The notes beneath the pieces are model-generated. The model was not told where the DNA came from. It ran no database searches and worked only from the letters and a program-made list of their open reading frames with translations. Positions 52,759 through 59,915 of a stretch of 64,000 nt of DNA are shown piece after piece. Origin of the DNA: Streptomyces luomodiensis (GTDB lineage: Bacteria > Actinomycetota > Actinomycetes > Streptomycetales > Streptomycetaceae). Both the position numbers and the translations under genes were made by a program. The stretch's first letter is position 1; every line of letters starts with the position of its first letter. The stretch covers positions 7,750,001 through 7,814,000 of the forward strand of contig NZ_CP117522.1 in the NCBI RefSeq assembly GCF_031679605.1, given 5' to 3'.

Positions 52759-53620
52759 GCAAACCCTTGACAAGGCAGATAAAGCCGCCAAGGCGGACAA
52801 GACCGCCGAGGAGGGCCGGGCCGCCAAGGCGGGCGAGGGGGTCCAGGGGGCTCGCGCCGAGGCGCGGGTGCCCACCGTCATCGCCGACGACGTCCACATC
52901 GTCTACCGCGTCAACGGCGGCCCCAAGGGCCGGGGCAGTGCCACCGCCGCCCTCAGCCGCATCCTGGGCCGCAAGGGCGCCCCGGGCATGCGCGAGGTGC
53001 ACGCTGTGCGCGGGGTCACCTTCGTGGCGTACAAGGGTGAGTCGATCGGTCTGATCGGGTCCAACGGCTCCGGCAAGTCGACCCTCCTCAAGGCCGTCGC
53101 GGGGCTGCTGCCCACCGAGCGCGGCAGTGTCTACACCGACGGCCAGCCGTCGCTGCTCGGTGTGAACGCGGCGCTGATGAACGACCTCACCGGTGAGCGG
53201 AACGTCATCCTGGGCGGTCTGGCCATGGGGATGTCGCGGGAGCAGATCCGTGAGCGCTACCAGGACATCGTGGACTTCTCGGGCATCAACGAGAAGGGTG
53301 ACTTCATCACCCTGCCGATGCGGACCTACTCCTCCGGTATGGCGGCCCGGCTGCGCTTCTCCATCGCCGCGGCCAAGGATCACGACGTGCTGATGATCGA
53401 CGAGGCGCTGGCCACCGGTGACCGGAAGTTCCAGAAGCGCTCCGAGGCCCGCATCCGGGAGCTGCGGAAGGACGCCGGAACGGTCTTCCTCGTCAGCCAC
53501 AACAACAAGTCCATCCGGGACACCTGCGACCGGGTGCTGTGGCTGGAGAAGGGCGAGCTGTTGATGGACGGCCCGACCGACGAGGTCATCAAGGCGTACG
53601 AGAAGGAGACCGGCAAGTAG
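52751..53620 (+). CDS. TagH-type ABC exporter ATP-binding protein
   Basis: A 289-residue ATPase. Walker A is GSNGSGKST, the signature is SSGMAARL, Walker B is VLMIDEAL and the switch His is in LVSHNNKS. A charged Ala/Lys-rich N-terminal extension of about 45 residues precedes the nucleotide-binding domain. It powers export of the polymer built by the operon through the adjacent permease. It is the last gene before the terminator at 53654. Confidence 0.92.
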   Translation: MAEQTLDKADKAAKADKTAEEGRAAKAGEGVQGARAEARVPTVIADDVHIVYRVNGGPKGRGSATAALSRILGRKGAPGMREVHAVRGVTFVAYKGESIGLIGSNGSGKSTLLKAVAGLLPTERGSVYTDGQPSLLGVNAALMNDLTGERNVILGGLAMGMSREQIRERYQDIVDFSGINEKGDFITLPMRTYSSGMAARLRFSIAAAKDHDVLMIDEALATGDRKFQKRSEARIRELRKDAGTVFLVSHNNKSIRDTCDRVLWLEKGELLMDGPTDEVIKAYEKETGK

Positions 53621-53653
53621 CCGCACCGCGAACGCCGGCCCTATAGACCATCA

Positions 53654-53687
53654 GGCCCCGCCGGGCAACCCGGCGGGGCCTTGTTGT
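53654..53687 (+). terminator. Intrinsic terminator of the surface-polymer operon
   Basis: Arms GGCCCCGCCGGG (53654-53665) and CCCGGCGGGGCC (53669-53680) form a perfect 12-bp stem with a CAA loop, followed by TTGTTGT. Confidence 0.9.
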
Positions 53688-53781
53688 CCACAAGCGGACC
53701 CCTGCCCCGGTCGGGGAATGCCCGTGCCCGCCTGGTGCGTTGAGCAGGGCGACGGGGGAGTCTGCACAGGGGGCTGACGGG

Positions 53782-54612
53782 GTGTCCAGTAGCGGTGCCG
53801 TGGGGGGAAGCAGCCATGCCGAGAGGGTGTTCCGGGTGCAGCGGGCCTTCACCCGGCTCGGCGGACGGGCCCATGGGCCCGGTGCGTTGGCCAGAGCGGC
53901 CGGTCTGGACGATTCGAGCGTCTACCGGATACTCCAGTCCGGGGTGCACGAGGGCATCTTCGTCCGCGAGGGCAGGGGGCTGTACCGGCTGGGCTCGGGC
54001 GCCCCGCAGCTCGGCCTCAAGGCGCTGGCCCACTCGCCCGCGCCGGAGGCCGCCCACGCCCTTCTGGAGGGGCTGCGCCGGGCCACCGGCGGCGCGCTGA
54101 CCTTCCTCTATCTGCTGGCGCCGTTCGGCGGCGCACACCGGCAGTGCGTCGACATGGCCGTCGGCGACTCCGATCTGACGGAGCTGGGGATGACGCCGCG
54201 TGCGGTGCAGACCGTCGAGCACTCGCTGCGGGTGGGCGCGGCGGGGCGGGCGATCCTGGCGTATCTGCCGGAGGCCATCCAGTCCGAGGTGCTGGAGCGG
54301 CCGGTGCCCGCCGAGGCCGGGCCCGGCGCCTACCGGGACGACGTCCGGCTGGTCGCCTCGCTGCACCGGATCAGGGCGCGGGGCTACGCCCTGGGGCACG
54401 AGGAGTGCGCGGCGGGGTGGAACGAGTGCGCGGCGCCGGTCACCTGGGACGGACTGGTCATGGGCTCGGTGCTGGTGATGAAGCCCAAAAGGGTCATGCC
54501 GCGGTGTCCGGTGACCGTCATCGACGCGGTCGAGCAGACGGCGGCCGGGCTGGCCGATCTGGGGCGCGGCGGTCCCGTCCCCTCGAACGGGAATGATCCG
54601 ACGCCCAAGTAA
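53782..54612 (+). CDS. IclR-family transcriptional regulator
   Basis: A 276-residue protein. The N-terminal winged helix is seen in HAERVFRVQRAFTRLGGRAH and LARAAGLDDSSVYRILQSGV. The effector domain has SLRVGAAGRAILAYLPE and RARGYALGHEECAAGWNECA. GTG 53782 lies about eight bases after AGGGGG; TTG 53740 is an alternative. It sits between the polymer operon and the polyketide-like cluster and may control either or a remote target. Confidence 0.85.
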   Translation: MSSSGAVGGSSHAERVFRVQRAFTRLGGRAHGPGALARAAGLDDSSVYRILQSGVHEGIFVREGRGLYRLGSGAPQLGLKALAHSPAPEAAHALLEGLRRATGGALTFLYLLAPFGGAHRQCVDMAVGDSDLTELGMTPRAVQTVEHSLRVGAAGRAILAYLPEAIQSEVLERPVPAEAGPGAYRDDVRLVASLHRIRARGYALGHEECAAGWNECAAPVTWDGLVMGSVLVMKPKRVMPRCPVTVIDAVEQTAAGLADLGRGGPVPSNGNDPTPK

Positions 54613-54663
54613 ATTTACGGTAACAGGGGTTAACGCGAAGCGCATTCGGAGTGCTTCACCTGC

Positions 54664-54686
54664 CCTTTCTCGCGAGGCGAGAAAGG
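54664..54686 (+). terminator. Hairpin after the IclR gene
   Basis: CCTTTCTCGC (54664-54673) and GCGAGAAAGG (54677-54686) pair perfectly over GAG. It lies between the IclR stop and the promoter of the next gene. With no T-run it could be a terminator or an operator just upstream of the -35 box at 54698. Confidence 0.55.
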
Positions 54687-54697
54687 ACCGGAAATCC

Positions 54698-54728
54698 TTG
54701 ACTCGTACGGGCGTGCGGCCGCAATAAT
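54698..54728 (+). promoter_or_regulatory. Promoter of the LuxR-type gene
   Basis: TTGACT (54698-54703) and AATAAT (54723-54728; CAATAA one base earlier) lie 18-19 bp apart. This is the most AT-rich -10 in the window and implies a leader of about 65 bases before GTG 54800. Confidence 0.65.
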
Positions 54729-54799
54729 CAAGGTGGCAATCCAGTCTGATTCTTGCACGGGCGGCGGCTTGGTGCGCCGCATACAAGGGGGAAATCATC

Positions 54800-55102
54800 G
54801 TGTCCGACAGGGGCGGTCTTGCCGTCGTGTCCGATACTCCCGTGCCCAGCTGGTCACGGGAGCTGGAGCGGGTGTCGCTGTTATCGGCCCGGGAGGCCCA
54901 GACGTTCGCGCTGCTCGGCGCGGGCTGGTCCAACCGCCGTATCGCACTGCGGCTCCAGGTGACCGAGCGCACGGTGAAGGCGCACGTGGCCTCAATACTC
55001 GCGAAACTGCAGGTGGAATCCCGGCTGCAAGCCGGTCTGGTCGCCCTCAGCTACCGGCACCTGTACCAAAGTACAGTTTCCGAGCGGAACGTGGCCGGTT
55101 AG
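54800..55102 (+). CDS. Stand-alone LuxR-type HTH regulator
   Basis: A 100-residue protein that is nearly all HTH: LSAREAQTFALLGAGWSNRR, IALRLQVTERTVKAHVASIL and AKLQVESRLQAGLVAL, the GerE/LuxR DNA-binding domain. There is no receiver or ligand domain, so it belongs to the short orphan type often found at the edge of secondary-metabolite clusters. AAGGGGG precedes GTG 54800. It is the first gene of the polyketide-like cluster and its probable activator. Confidence 0.85.
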   Translation: MSDRGGLAVVSDTPVPSWSRELERVSLLSAREAQTFALLGAGWSNRRIALRLQVTERTVKAHVASILAKLQVESRLQAGLVALSYRHLYQSTVSERNVAG

Positions 55103-55193
55103 CGTTGCCCTGTCTGCCTCATTATCCGTCGGCCGGATATCGCATTGCACCAATCCGTCGCACAGCAATCGCGCCGTCATAGGAAAGGTATTC

Positions 55194-56666
55194 ATGACTG
55201 ACCGTTCCGGCCCGAGCGGAATGAACCCCGTGTGGACGCTGGTGGTGTCCGGACTCACCGTCTTCATGGCCGCCTTGGACAACCTCGTCGTCATCACCGC
55301 GCTGCCCGCCATCCAGCAGGACCTGGGCACCAGCCTCCAGGACCTGGAGTGGACGGTGAACGGCTACACCCTCACCTTCTCGGTCTTCCTGATGGCCGGC
55401 GCGGCCGCCGGGGACCGGTTCGGGCGCCGCCGGGTCTTTCTGGCCGGCCTGGTCGTCTTCACCGGGGCCTCCGCCGCCGCGGCGCTGTCCGGCAGCGCGG
55501 ACGCCCTGATCGCCGCCCGGACCGTACAGGGCCTCGGGGCCGCCGTGGTGATGCCGCTGACGCTGACCCTGCTGACCGTCGCCGTCCCCGAGCGCCGACG
55601 CGGTCTGGCGCTCGGCGTCTGGGGCGCCCTCAGCGGGCTCGCGGTCGCGCTCGGCCCGCTGATCGGCGGGGCCGTGGTGGAGAAGATCTCCTGGGAATGG
55701 ATCTTCTGGGTCAATGTGCCGATCGGTGTGGTGGTGCTGGTGCTCGGCCTGTGGAAGCTGGCCGAGTCCACCCGCCCGGACACCTCGCTCGACCCGGCCG
55801 GCACCGTCCTGGTCAGCCTCGGGGTGTTCGGGGTGGTCTACGCGCTGGTGTCCACCACCGAACACGGCTGGTCCAGCGGCCGGGTGCTCGGGTTCCTGGC
55901 CGGCGGGGCGGTGGTCCTCGCGCTCTTCGTCCTCTGGGAGCTGCGCAGCGCCGAACCCATGCTGCCGATGCGGCTGTTCCGCAATCGCGCGTTCAGCGCG
56001 GTCAACGCCGCCAGTCTGCTGATGTTCGCGGCCATGTTCGGACTGGTCTTCCTGCTCACCCAGTTCATGCAGAACATCCAGGGCTTCTCGCCGCTGGAAG
56101 CGGGCGTGAAGATGCTGCCGTGGACGGCGATGCCGGTCGTGGTCGCCCCGCTGGCGGCGCTGCTGACCGCCCGGCTCGGCAACCGCCTGGTGGTCGCCGC
56201 GGGGCTGCTGTTCGAGGCCGCGGGGCTGGCCTGGCTGGCCTCCGTGGTGAGCGTGGACACCGCGTACGCCGACCAGGTGCCCGGTCTGGTGCTCGGCGGA
56301 ATCGGCCTGGGGCTGTTCTTCTCGCCCGTCGCGGAAATGGCGATGAACATCGTCGCACCCCGCGACCAGGGAATCGCCTCGGGCGCCAACAACACCTTCC
56401 GGGAGCTCGGTGGCGCACTCGGCGTCGCGGTGCTGACCTCCGTATTCACCACGCTGGGCGGATACGGATCGCCCCAGGAATTCGTGGACGGGCTGCGGCC
56501 CGCCTCCTGGATCGGCGCCGGAATCGCCGCCCTCGGCTGTCTGGCCATTCTCACGGCACCGCGCGGGCGCACCGCGCCGGGTGAATCGACGGTGATTTCC
56601 TCGGGCGCCGGCGAGACGGTCGAGGACGCACACCCGGGAAACCTTCCGAGCCGGTCGCGCAACTAG
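55194..56666 (+). CDS. DHA2-type MFS drug exporter (EmrB/QacA family)
   Basis: A 490-residue, 14-helix carrier. LDNLVVITALPAIQQDLG is motif D1 of the DHA2 family, GDRFGRRRVF the MFS loop, and GLALGVWGALSGLAVALGPL then IGG is antiporter motif C. It starts 91 bp after the LuxR gene. Export of, and self-resistance to, the product of the downstream synthase is the natural reading (inference). Confidence 0.9.
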   Translation: MTDRSGPSGMNPVWTLVVSGLTVFMAALDNLVVITALPAIQQDLGTSLQDLEWTVNGYTLTFSVFLMAGAAAGDRFGRRRVFLAGLVVFTGASAAAALSGSADALIAARTVQGLGAAVVMPLTLTLLTVAVPERRRGLALGVWGALSGLAVALGPLIGGAVVEKISWEWIFWVNVPIGVVVLVLGLWKLAESTRPDTSLDPAGTVLVSLGVFGVVYALVSTTEHGWSSGRVLGFLAGGAVVLALFVLWELRSAEPMLPMRLFRNRAFSAVNAASLLMFAAMFGLVFLLTQFMQNIQGFSPLEAGVKMLPWTAMPVVVAPLAALLTARLGNRLVVAAGLLFEAAGLAWLASVVSVDTAYADQVPGLVLGGIGLGLFFSPVAEMAMNIVAPRDQGIASGANNTFRELGGALGVAVLTSVFTTLGGYGSPQEFVDGLRPASWIGAGIAALGCLAILTAPRGRTAPGESTVISSGAGETVEDAHPGNLPSRSRN

Positions 56667-56678
56667 ATTCGACAGGCC

Positions 56679-56752
56679 GAAGACAGCAGATCGAAGACAG
56701 GCCGAAGACAGAGCCAAACCAGAGCGAAGCCAGAACGAAGACAGAGCGAAAA
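56679..56752 (+). repeat. GAAGACAG short repeats
   Basis: Four exact copies of GAAGACAG start at 56679, 56693, 56704 and 56737, with related GCGAAG and GAACGAAG copies between. The block lies between the exporter and the FAD oxidoreductase and is unusually A-rich for this genome. It may be an unstructured ribosome-loading leader or simple slippage. Confidence 0.55.
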
Positions 56753-56805
56753 GATGATCCAACCGGCCCCCGGAACCCGGGTGACCGTTGGGTATGGGGG
56801 TCGCT

Positions 56806-58179
56806 ATGTACGACGTCATTGTGGTGGGAGCGCGCATCAGCGGGGCATCGACGGCGATGCTCCTGGCGCGAGCGGGGTACCGCGTCCTCCTGCTCGACCG
56901 GGCGAAATTCCCCGGCGGAAAGGGGGCCGCGACCAATCTGGTCCACCCCCCGGGAATTCTCCGGCTGAAGCGCTGGGGACTGCTGGACGAGGTGGCCGCC
57001 ACCGGCTGCCCGCCCATTCACTCCTACGGTCTGCAGAGCGGCCCCGTTCACCTCATGGCCAAGCTGCCCGCCGTCGAGGGTGTGGCCGAGGCGTACTCCC
57101 CGGAGCGCCGCAAGCTCGATGAGATCCTGCTCCAGGCCGCCGTCAAGGCCGGGGCGGAACTGCGGGAACAGGTCGCGCTGCGCGAACTGCTGACGGATGA
57201 GCAGGGCACCGTCATCGGCGTCCGGGCCGAGACCGAGGACCGCACCCCCCTCGTGGCGCACGCCCGGCTGGTGGTCGGCGCCGACGGCTCGAACTCCACC
57301 GTCGCCCGGCTGGTGGGCGCGGAGAAGTACGAATCCCATCCGGTGCTCAACAAGAGCCACTGGTCGTACTGGGCCGGTCTGCCGCACGACGGCAAGGTGC
57401 GCACCTACCGCCACCGCCATCGGCACGCCTTCACCTGGCCCACCCACGACGGGCTCACCATCGTCGGCGTGGCCCTGCCGGTCAAGGACTTCAAGGCGGC
57501 GCCCGACGAGGAGCGCGACGCCACGGTCATCGCCGCCTTCGAGGACGTCGACCCCGAGTTCGCGGCGCGGCTGCGGGAGACCCGGCGCGCCGACACATGG
57601 ATGACCGGCGCGGTCCCCAACTTCCTGCGCCACTGTCACGGCCCCGGCTGGGCCCTGGTCGGCGACGCGGGCTACACCCGCGACCCCATCACCGCGGCCG
57701 GTATCACCGACGCCCTGCGCGGCGCCGAACTGCTGGCGGAGGCCGTGGAGCCCGCCCTGTCCGGCGACCGCGACCTCACCGCCGCGCTCACCGACTACGC
57801 CCGGCGCCGCGACGCCCTGGTGAGCGGCCACTTCCGGTACACCCGCGACCATGCCGCGATCGCCGACTACAACCGCGAGGAGCTGGAGTTCATCCGGGCG
57901 ATGGCCCGCAGCCCGCAGCACGGCAGTGGGATGGTCGGGATGTTCGCCACGATCGTCCCGCCGGCCGAGTTCTACTCCCCGGCCAACATCCATGCCCTCT
58001 TCGACCACATCCCCGCAGGCCCCGAGCCGGGCTGGAAGATCCGGATGGTGCGCTGGCTGGTGCGCGGCGCCCCCAGGCATCTGCCCCCGGCGACCCGGCT
58101 CGCCGACCGGCTGATCGCCGCCAACCTCGGGAGCATGGGCGCCTTCCTGCTCGGCTCCCCGGTCGCCCGAGCGGCCTAG
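56806..58179 (+). CDS. FAD-dependent oxidoreductase (geranylgeranyl-reductase/monooxygenase-like)
   Basis: A 457-residue protein. YDVIVVGARISGASTAMLLA is the FAD dinucleotide fold (with Arg in place of the usual third-position Gly neighbour), followed by VLLLDRAKFPG. VGADGSNSTVARLVG and GDAGYTRDPITAAGITDALR complete the para-hydroxybenzoate-hydroxylase-type motifs. The protein belongs to the group containing flavin monooxygenases, halogenases and geranylgeranyl reductases, so it may oxidise, or saturate a double bond in, the cluster product. ATG 56806 follows GGGGG at five bases; two earlier in-frame starts (56788, 56794) are possible. Confidence 0.85.
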   Translation: MYDVIVVGARISGASTAMLLARAGYRVLLLDRAKFPGGKGAATNLVHPPGILRLKRWGLLDEVAATGCPPIHSYGLQSGPVHLMAKLPAVEGVAEAYSPERRKLDEILLQAAVKAGAELREQVALRELLTDEQGTVIGVRAETEDRTPLVAHARLVVGADGSNSTVARLVGAEKYESHPVLNKSHWSYWAGLPHDGKVRTYRHRHRHAFTWPTHDGLTIVGVALPVKDFKAAPDEERDATVIAAFEDVDPEFAARLRETRRADTWMTGAVPNFLRHCHGPGWALVGDAGYTRDPITAAGITDALRGAELLAEAVEPALSGDRDLTAALTDYARRRDALVSGHFRYTRDHAAIADYNREELEFIRAMARSPQHGSGMVGMFATIVPPAEFYSPANIHALFDHIPAGPEPGWKIRMVRWLVRGAPRHLPPATRLADRLIAANLGSMGAFLLGSPVARAA

Positions 58180-58189
58180 CCCCGCCCTT

Positions 58190-58209
58190 CCGGCGCGCCC
58201 ACGCGCCGG
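58190..58209 (+). terminator. Short GC hairpin after the FAD oxidoreductase gene
   Basis: CCGGCGCG and CGCGCCGG pair over CCCA. A second partly symmetric GGCCCGCCCACGCGG segment follows. No T-run; it may attenuate rather than terminate, since the synthase genes lie downstream in the same direction. Confidence 0.4.
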
Positions 58210-58340
58210 GGGCACTTCCGCGGCCCGCCCACGCGGCACGGCCGCGACCTCACAACGGCCATCGGCCGTCCACAGCGCCGCGTCACCCGTGCGGGTGGCG
58301 CACCTCATCCATCGTCACCCCTTCCACCAGGAGGTTCGGC

Positions 58341-59867
58341 ATGTCCACCCACCTGCCCGTCGACGCCATGACGGCCTTTCTCTTCCCCGGTCAGGGCGGC
58401 TTCGACGGCGAGGCGCTCCGCCGCGCCAAGGAGCTCCACCCCCAGATCGGCCGGGTCTTCGAGCGGCTCGACGCCGTGACCGAGGAGCTGTACGCCCGCC
58501 GCCTCTCCGATGTGCTCTTCGGCGAGCGCAAGGCCGATCTGCGCGATCTGCTCGACAGCGACCCGTGGGCCTCCCAGGTCGCCATCTACGGCGCGGGCCT
58601 GGCCGCCTACGAGATCCTCGCCGCCCGGGGCGTCACCCCCGACGTCCTGGCCGGCCACAGCCTCGGCGAGATCACCGCCCTGGTGGCGGCCGGGGCCTTC
58701 TCGGTCGAAGACGGCGTCCGGATCGTCGCCCAGCGCGTCGCCGTGATCGAGCGGCAGGGCGGTGTCGACGGCCGCATGGTGGCCCTGTCCGCGAGCGCCG
58801 AGCGCACCCGCAAGCTGCTGGAGCTGGTGGACGAGCCGCTGCTGGCCGTCGCCACCGAGAACCACGACGAGCAGACCGTCGTCAGCGGCCCCGCCGGAAT
58901 CCTGGACCGGGTCGTGGCGATCGCCGGACAGCTGGGCGTGGGCGCCATCGAGATCGACACCCCCTTCCCCTTCCACACCCCGGCGCTGGCCCCCGCCGCC
59001 CCCGAGTTCGCCGCGTACGTACGGAAGCTGGACCAGCATCCGCTGAACCGCCCCGTCTACTCGCCGATCCTCCAGCGCTACTACGAGCCCGGGGACGTGC
59101 TCGCCGACCTGCTGGCCGAGCACTTCACCCAGCCGGTGCGGTTCGCCGCGGCCGTGCGGCACCTGCGGGAGACCGGCGTCGGGGTGTTCGTGGAGGCGGG
59201 CGGGCGCGCCGCGCTCTCCAAACTGGTCGCCAAGGTGACCACGGGCTCCCCGGTGCGGTCGCTGCCCACGCTGGCCCTGACCGGCGGACGGCTCGCGCTC
59301 GACGGAACCCTCGAAGAGCTGCGCGAGGCCGGTCTCGCCGCGCCCGAGCGCGGCGGGCTCGCCGAACTGCTGGCCCCCTCGGTGCCCGCCGAGGTGTTCG
59401 CGGCGTACTGGAGCGAGCGCGGTCAGATGGTGCTGGAGCTGGTCCGCACCGAACTGGACGCCTTCCGCAAGTCCACCGAGTCCCGGCGCGCCGAGCCCGA
59501 GCCCGCCGCCGAGACCGCCCCGGCCCCGGCTCCGGCCGCCCCGGCTCCGGCCTCGCCCGGGTCCGGGCCGCGGCCGGAGGCGTACGACCGTGAGCGGCTC
59601 TTCGCGGAGCTGCGCACCCTCTACGCCGAAGCGCTCGAATACCCCGAGGACGTCTTCGAGGACGAGGTGCAGCTGGAGGCCGAGCTGGGCGTCGACTCCG
59701 TCAAGCAGGTCGAGCTCCTGTCCAGGGTCTCCAGCCGTTACGGGCTGCCGCCGCGCGAGTCCGGCTTCCGGCTGGCGACCTACAACACCATGGGCAAGAT
59801 CACCGACTTTGTGCTCCAGCAGCTGAACGACCAGGGGGCCCACGCGGCGGCCTCCGCCGCGGGCTGA
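58341..59867 (+). CDS. Acyltransferase-acyl carrier protein fusion (malonyl-type AT plus ACP)
   Basis: A 508-residue protein. Residues about 10-310 form a FabD/PKS acyltransferase: FLFPGQGG, nucleophile S107 in GHSLGE, and H212 in FPFHTPAL at the catalytic/substrate position. After an Ala/Pro/Glu linker (about 395-425) comes an ACP with S453 in LGVDSVKQVEL, the 4'-phosphopantetheine site. The DSVK context resembles ACPs of polyunsaturated-fatty-acid and heterocyst-glycolipid-type synthases. Malonyl specificity is likely but not certain. ATG 58341 follows AGGAGG at seven bases. It should load and carry extender units for the KS-CLF protein encoded 48 bp downstream. Confidence 0.88.
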   Translation: MSTHLPVDAMTAFLFPGQGGFDGEALRRAKELHPQIGRVFERLDAVTEELYARRLSDVLFGERKADLRDLLDSDPWASQVAIYGAGLAAYEILAARGVTPDVLAGHSLGEITALVAAGAFSVEDGVRIVAQRVAVIERQGGVDGRMVALSASAERTRKLLELVDEPLLAVATENHDEQTVVSGPAGILDRVVAIAGQLGVGAIEIDTPFPFHTPALAPAAPEFAAYVRKLDQHPLNRPVYSPILQRYYEPGDVLADLLAEHFTQPVRFAAAVRHLRETGVGVFVEAGGRAALSKLVAKVTTGSPVRSLPTLALTGGRLALDGTLEELREAGLAAPERGGLAELLAPSVPAEVFAAYWSERGQMVLELVRTELDAFRKSTESRRAEPEPAAETAPAPAPAAPAPASPGSGPRPEAYDRERLFAELRTLYAEALEYPEDVFEDEVQLEAELGVDSVKQVELLSRVSSRYGLPPRESGFRLATYNTMGKITDFVLQQLNDQGAHAAASAAG

Positions 59868-59915
59868 ACCGCCCACCCCCTCGTCGCAGAAGTCGCAGAA
59901 GGAGTCAGTCGTTCC

